NCBI GenBank assembly: GCA_024509875.1
Contig: JAMPIV010019869.1
Span: 248,001 to 312,000, forward strand
Length of the DNA stretch: 64,000 bases
Source of the DNA: Oreohelix idahoensis
Lineage: Eukaryota > Mollusca > Gastropoda > Stylommatophora > Oreohelicidae
Reading direction: 5' to 3'
The notes beneath the pieces were generated by a model, which was not told the origin of the DNA, made no database searches, and saw only the letters and a list, made by a program, of their open reading frames with translations. Both the position numbers and the translations under genes were made by a program. Below are positions 61,616 through 64,000 of this stretch, in pieces; position 1 is the first letter of the stretch, and the number at the start of each line of letters is the position of its first letter.

Positions 61616-61912
61616 ATCATCGTTGTACATTTTTTTACGCTCCCGACGAAGCATGGGGGCACCACAGCTAGCGACAAAGCACCTTTGGCCCTTACTCAAG
61701 AAACTAGCTTCAAAGTGCTTTTGGTTCTTCTGCAGGAAGATAGCAACATAGAGGTTCGTGTGCTGCAGTGTGTTTTACATGAAGTGGATGTCAGTCCCGC
61801 TCACATCCTCACACTGGTTGCATTTTACGACATGCATGAAGAAATAGTCAATCTATCTTTTCTTCATTTGCTCATAAGCCCACATGAACCGCGTATGATA
61901 GCTTTACAGTAA
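61616..61912 (+). CDS. Unassigned open frame, possible terminal exon
   Basis: An open frame of about 99 codons ending in TAA, preceded by a candidate acceptor ('tctattctacag' ending at 61611). The translation has good hydrophobic periodicity suggesting helices ('TSFKVLLVLLQEDSNIEVRVLQCVLHEVD', 'HILTLVAFYDMHEEIVNLSFLHLL') and codons without repeat character. I do not recognise the family. It lies 7 kb downstream of the NLR gene and just after the hAT element. It could be the last exon of an otherwise unseen gene or a chance frame. Confidence 0.25.
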   Translation: MIVVHFFTLPTKHGGTTASDKAPLALTQETSFKVLLVLLQEDSNIEVRVLQCVLHEVDVSPAHILTLVAFYDMHEEIVNLSFLHLLISPHEPRMIALQ

Positions 61913-63359
61913 AACAACACAGTGCATGACGCGAGGCGGGGAATACCCCTATTTAGGTGTCGTCCTCATATGACGTCACGCATTTTGGGCCATTTTTAAC
62001 CCCTCTCTCCCCATTTTCACATTTCGTCACAAAAATGCAGACGCTCTTCTTGTGTGATGTCACAAATCTTTTAACCCCCCCCCCTTCCATCCCCACACCC
62101 CGATCCTCATTTCCCCAATTTTTTTGTTATACTGAAAAGACAGAATGTAGTCGAATGTAAATTAGATACCGTAACTAAGGCAGATAAATCAACAATCTTT
62201 CAAGTAAAGTAGTGTTTAATCAGGCTTTCACAGAGACCTTCCCTATCATGTGCCGCATCCAAGTATGAAACAGGGCCCAACGTTTGCTCTACCCAACTAA
62301 ATGCATTTTCATTTTTTTAAACATTGTCACGAAATCCGTTCGTTCTCATTTTCGAGTCTGCACTCAGCTCCGGCATCATTGCTCTGTCATTACCTTTGCG
62401 TGCTAATTCAGCCAGTATTCATTGTTCACACTTTCATGGGTCAAGGTGTTCTTATCATATCTTGTCCTACTTCGTCACTCTCTTACTATTACTATTACCT
62501 GAGCGCTTGACCTGTTTTCAAACAACATTGACTTCTGTTTATGGAGAGCGAAGATGTTTGTTAACGTTACGTAACATCTTCCGGCCCAACATTAAGGTGT
62601 CTGAAGTAGCGAGACGGGTTAAGTTTGCCATATCGCAAGCCAGGCTGGCGGTAGATGAGGATGGCAAAAGATAAGCTGGTTATTACCTTTGCGCAAGACA
62701 ACATAGCTTGAAAACCCAGACGCTTTGTCGGCAAAGGGATGGAACAAACGTTTGATATAAGAACATGGGTTGCAGATAATTGCCACTAACCATGTTGTCT
62801 CAGTGTTTCAATGTGGATGGCAATCTTGCTTAATATTAAGACATGGACAGTGATGTAATGCTTCCGGCAGATGGACTTTGTTGTGATAAAAAATTACGAG
62901 AAAATAATATCTTGGAAGATATTTCAGCGATAGATCTCTGAAGTAGTGAGTTTGTAAACATGACCAGCGAAACGGAAGAAGCAAGACCTTATATGGTAAT
63001 GGAGTTTGAAGATCACACGTAAGGTGCAATATCTTATGTTGTCATGTAGTAATGCTCTACACGAGATGAGGATAGTGGGGGAATAGACCCGTGCCAAAAT
63101 CTGATACTTGTTTGCAATTAGTTTGGCATTTGAAATGCTACGATAGACTGCTCCTGATTGGGCCTCTCCTCTTAGTAGTACCCGTGTTGTGCAGGCGGAA
63201 AACTGTTCTTATATTCTACAACGTTGTAAGATTACTTCACTGACTTCCAATTGCTTTATGAAGGAATCATAGATAGCCAGGAATACGGAATATTAGGACC
63301 CAAATATAGGACAGGTCATGGGACTGGACGTGAAAAATCTAAGATTAGAAGGCAGTAAC
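61913..63359. other. No gene recognised
   Basis: Begins with 'cctcatatgacgtcacgc' and C-rich stretches near 61990-62100 that look like part of a dispersed repeat. A 58-codon tail frame at 62500-62674 ('VYGERRCLLTLRNIFRPN') is not recognised. The rest is AT-rich. Confidence 0.4.
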
Positions 63360-64000
63360 TGTGGTGGGTTTTGATGTTACTGAGATAAATATTACTTGTC
63401 TACAGAGTGAGGTCAGCTATGCAAGTCCCTGAGTCTAATAGTTGATGATGCTTGTTCTCAGGGTACCTGACTGCTACCACCCTACGACCTCAATCTGCGA
63501 TATATTTTGAGCCTACTTTTATGTAAAGGTGTCTGGTTGTTATCTGGCTAGATGTCTATGGTAATGTGCTATATGATGTAGAGAGAATGACAACAACCAC
63601 TAATGTAACTCAATGAAAATGATTAAACAAATCAATGGTTAAAGTTTGAGTAACAATTTTTTACAATTTTAATTTCCTGTACCTCAATTTCTTGGGTACA
63701 GGAATGTTTAAAACTCAAAATAGAATGGAAATGTATTTACAGTATTGTGAATTAAAAAAGACAACTTGTCTAGTTATATTATGAAAATGTCTATGACTTG
63801 GAATGTCATGGTAAAGCACTAAATTCTATAAAGGGTCACTCTTATGAGGAACGATTGTGTTCATCACCTCAAGAACACTATGTTGATTTAATACTGGAGA
63901 GATTATGTCAAGTGAAAAATCATGAACTCTTGGTTGGTTCTTCAAGTCCTGGAGCACTGTGGTCTTTCTTCCACAACGATAGTCTTCACGACTGCAAAGT
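63360..64000 (-). repeat. Divergent Gmr1-like LTR, running off the window
   Basis: Starts at TGTGGTGGG, matching the LTR edge at 29579 (TGTAGTGGT). Further shared blocks in order: 'gatgtt..actgagataaat', 'gaggtcagct', 'gctaccaccctacgacctc' near 63471, and a hairpin at 63674. It is clearly related to the intact element's LTR but substantially diverged. Whether a coding region follows is beyond the window. Strand is given as that of the intact relative. Confidence 0.72.
63674..63704. other. Hairpin in LTR copy C
   Basis: A perfect 10-bp stem: TTCCTGTACC (63674-63683) with GGTACAGGAA (63695-63704) and an 11-base loop. It is 314 bases from the LTR edge, against 321 in the intact copy, with entirely paired but different arms. 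Confidence 0.75.

Noticed and set aside
61917..61945. CACAGTG heptamers as V(D)J-type recombination signals
   Set aside because: Heptamers occur by chance here, near 18545 and elsewhere, but none has a suitable nonamer at 12 or 23 bases and none flanks the RAG1-like relic.
62324..62674. 116-codon open frame ending in a charged segment
   Set aside because: No family recognised and no splice or repeat evidence; left unannotated apart from a note.

Overview
This is a stretch of animal nuclear genome: AT-rich, intron-containing and packed with transposable elements and tandem repeats. The repeat set (APE-type LINEs with short tandem-repeat tails, tRNA-headed SINEs, Tigger, Tc1 and hAT DNA elements, a Gmr1-like LTR element, and a relic like the N-RAG-TP element reported from the sea hare Aplysia) suggests a marine invertebrate, most likely a mollusc. 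That placement is inference. No ribosomal RNA or convincing tRNA gene and no CRISPR array was seen.

Layout. 1-1.6 kb: divergent LTR related to the intact element at 29.6-39.0 kb. 2.2-4.5 kb: Tigger/pogo-type transposon with 27-bp inverted repeats and a frameshifted transposase. 4.55-5.2 kb: 31-bp minisatellite. 6.4-7.7 kb: broken reading frame resembling the N-terminal, non-core part of RAG1. 9.4-24.4 kb: SINEs, LINE fragments, microsatellites and long stretches with nothing recognisable, including an 11-copy 66-bp amplification inside a LINE. 26-27.2 kb: LINE 3' ends. 28.4-39.3 kb: a minisatellite of about 20 bp split by a complete LTR retrotransposon (29579-39010, minus strand, ATAAG target duplication). 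39.4-41.9 kb: LINE with a 13-bp target duplication and a nested SINE.

The one clear host gene lies on the plus strand: a NACHT exon (42121-44631) and a leucine-rich-repeat exon (53544-54657) whose splice phases match across an 8.9-kb intron. Together they encode most of an NLR-type (NACHT plus LRR) protein. Its NACHT domain carries a polar insert of roughly 220 residues directly after the Walker A region. The 5' exons, including any N-terminal effector domain, were not found. The intron holds a 58-bp satellite, a Tc1 deletion derivative, LINE fragments and several copies of a short element that looks like the two ends of a LINE joined together.

54.8-64 kb: more LINE fragments, a 106-bp satellite with a three-unit higher-order pattern, a 13-bp satellite, a 42-bp satellite, a hAT-type MITE (8-bp target duplication), one unassigned open frame, and the edge of a third related LTR.

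The observations I rate highest are: (1) the LTR element has integrase before reverse transcriptase in a single open frame and a SCAN-like Gag, the signature of the Gmr1 group; (2) the RAG1 N-terminal relic; (3) the NLR with its large insert; (4) a hairpin at the same place in three related LTRs whose arms differ in sequence but remain paired.
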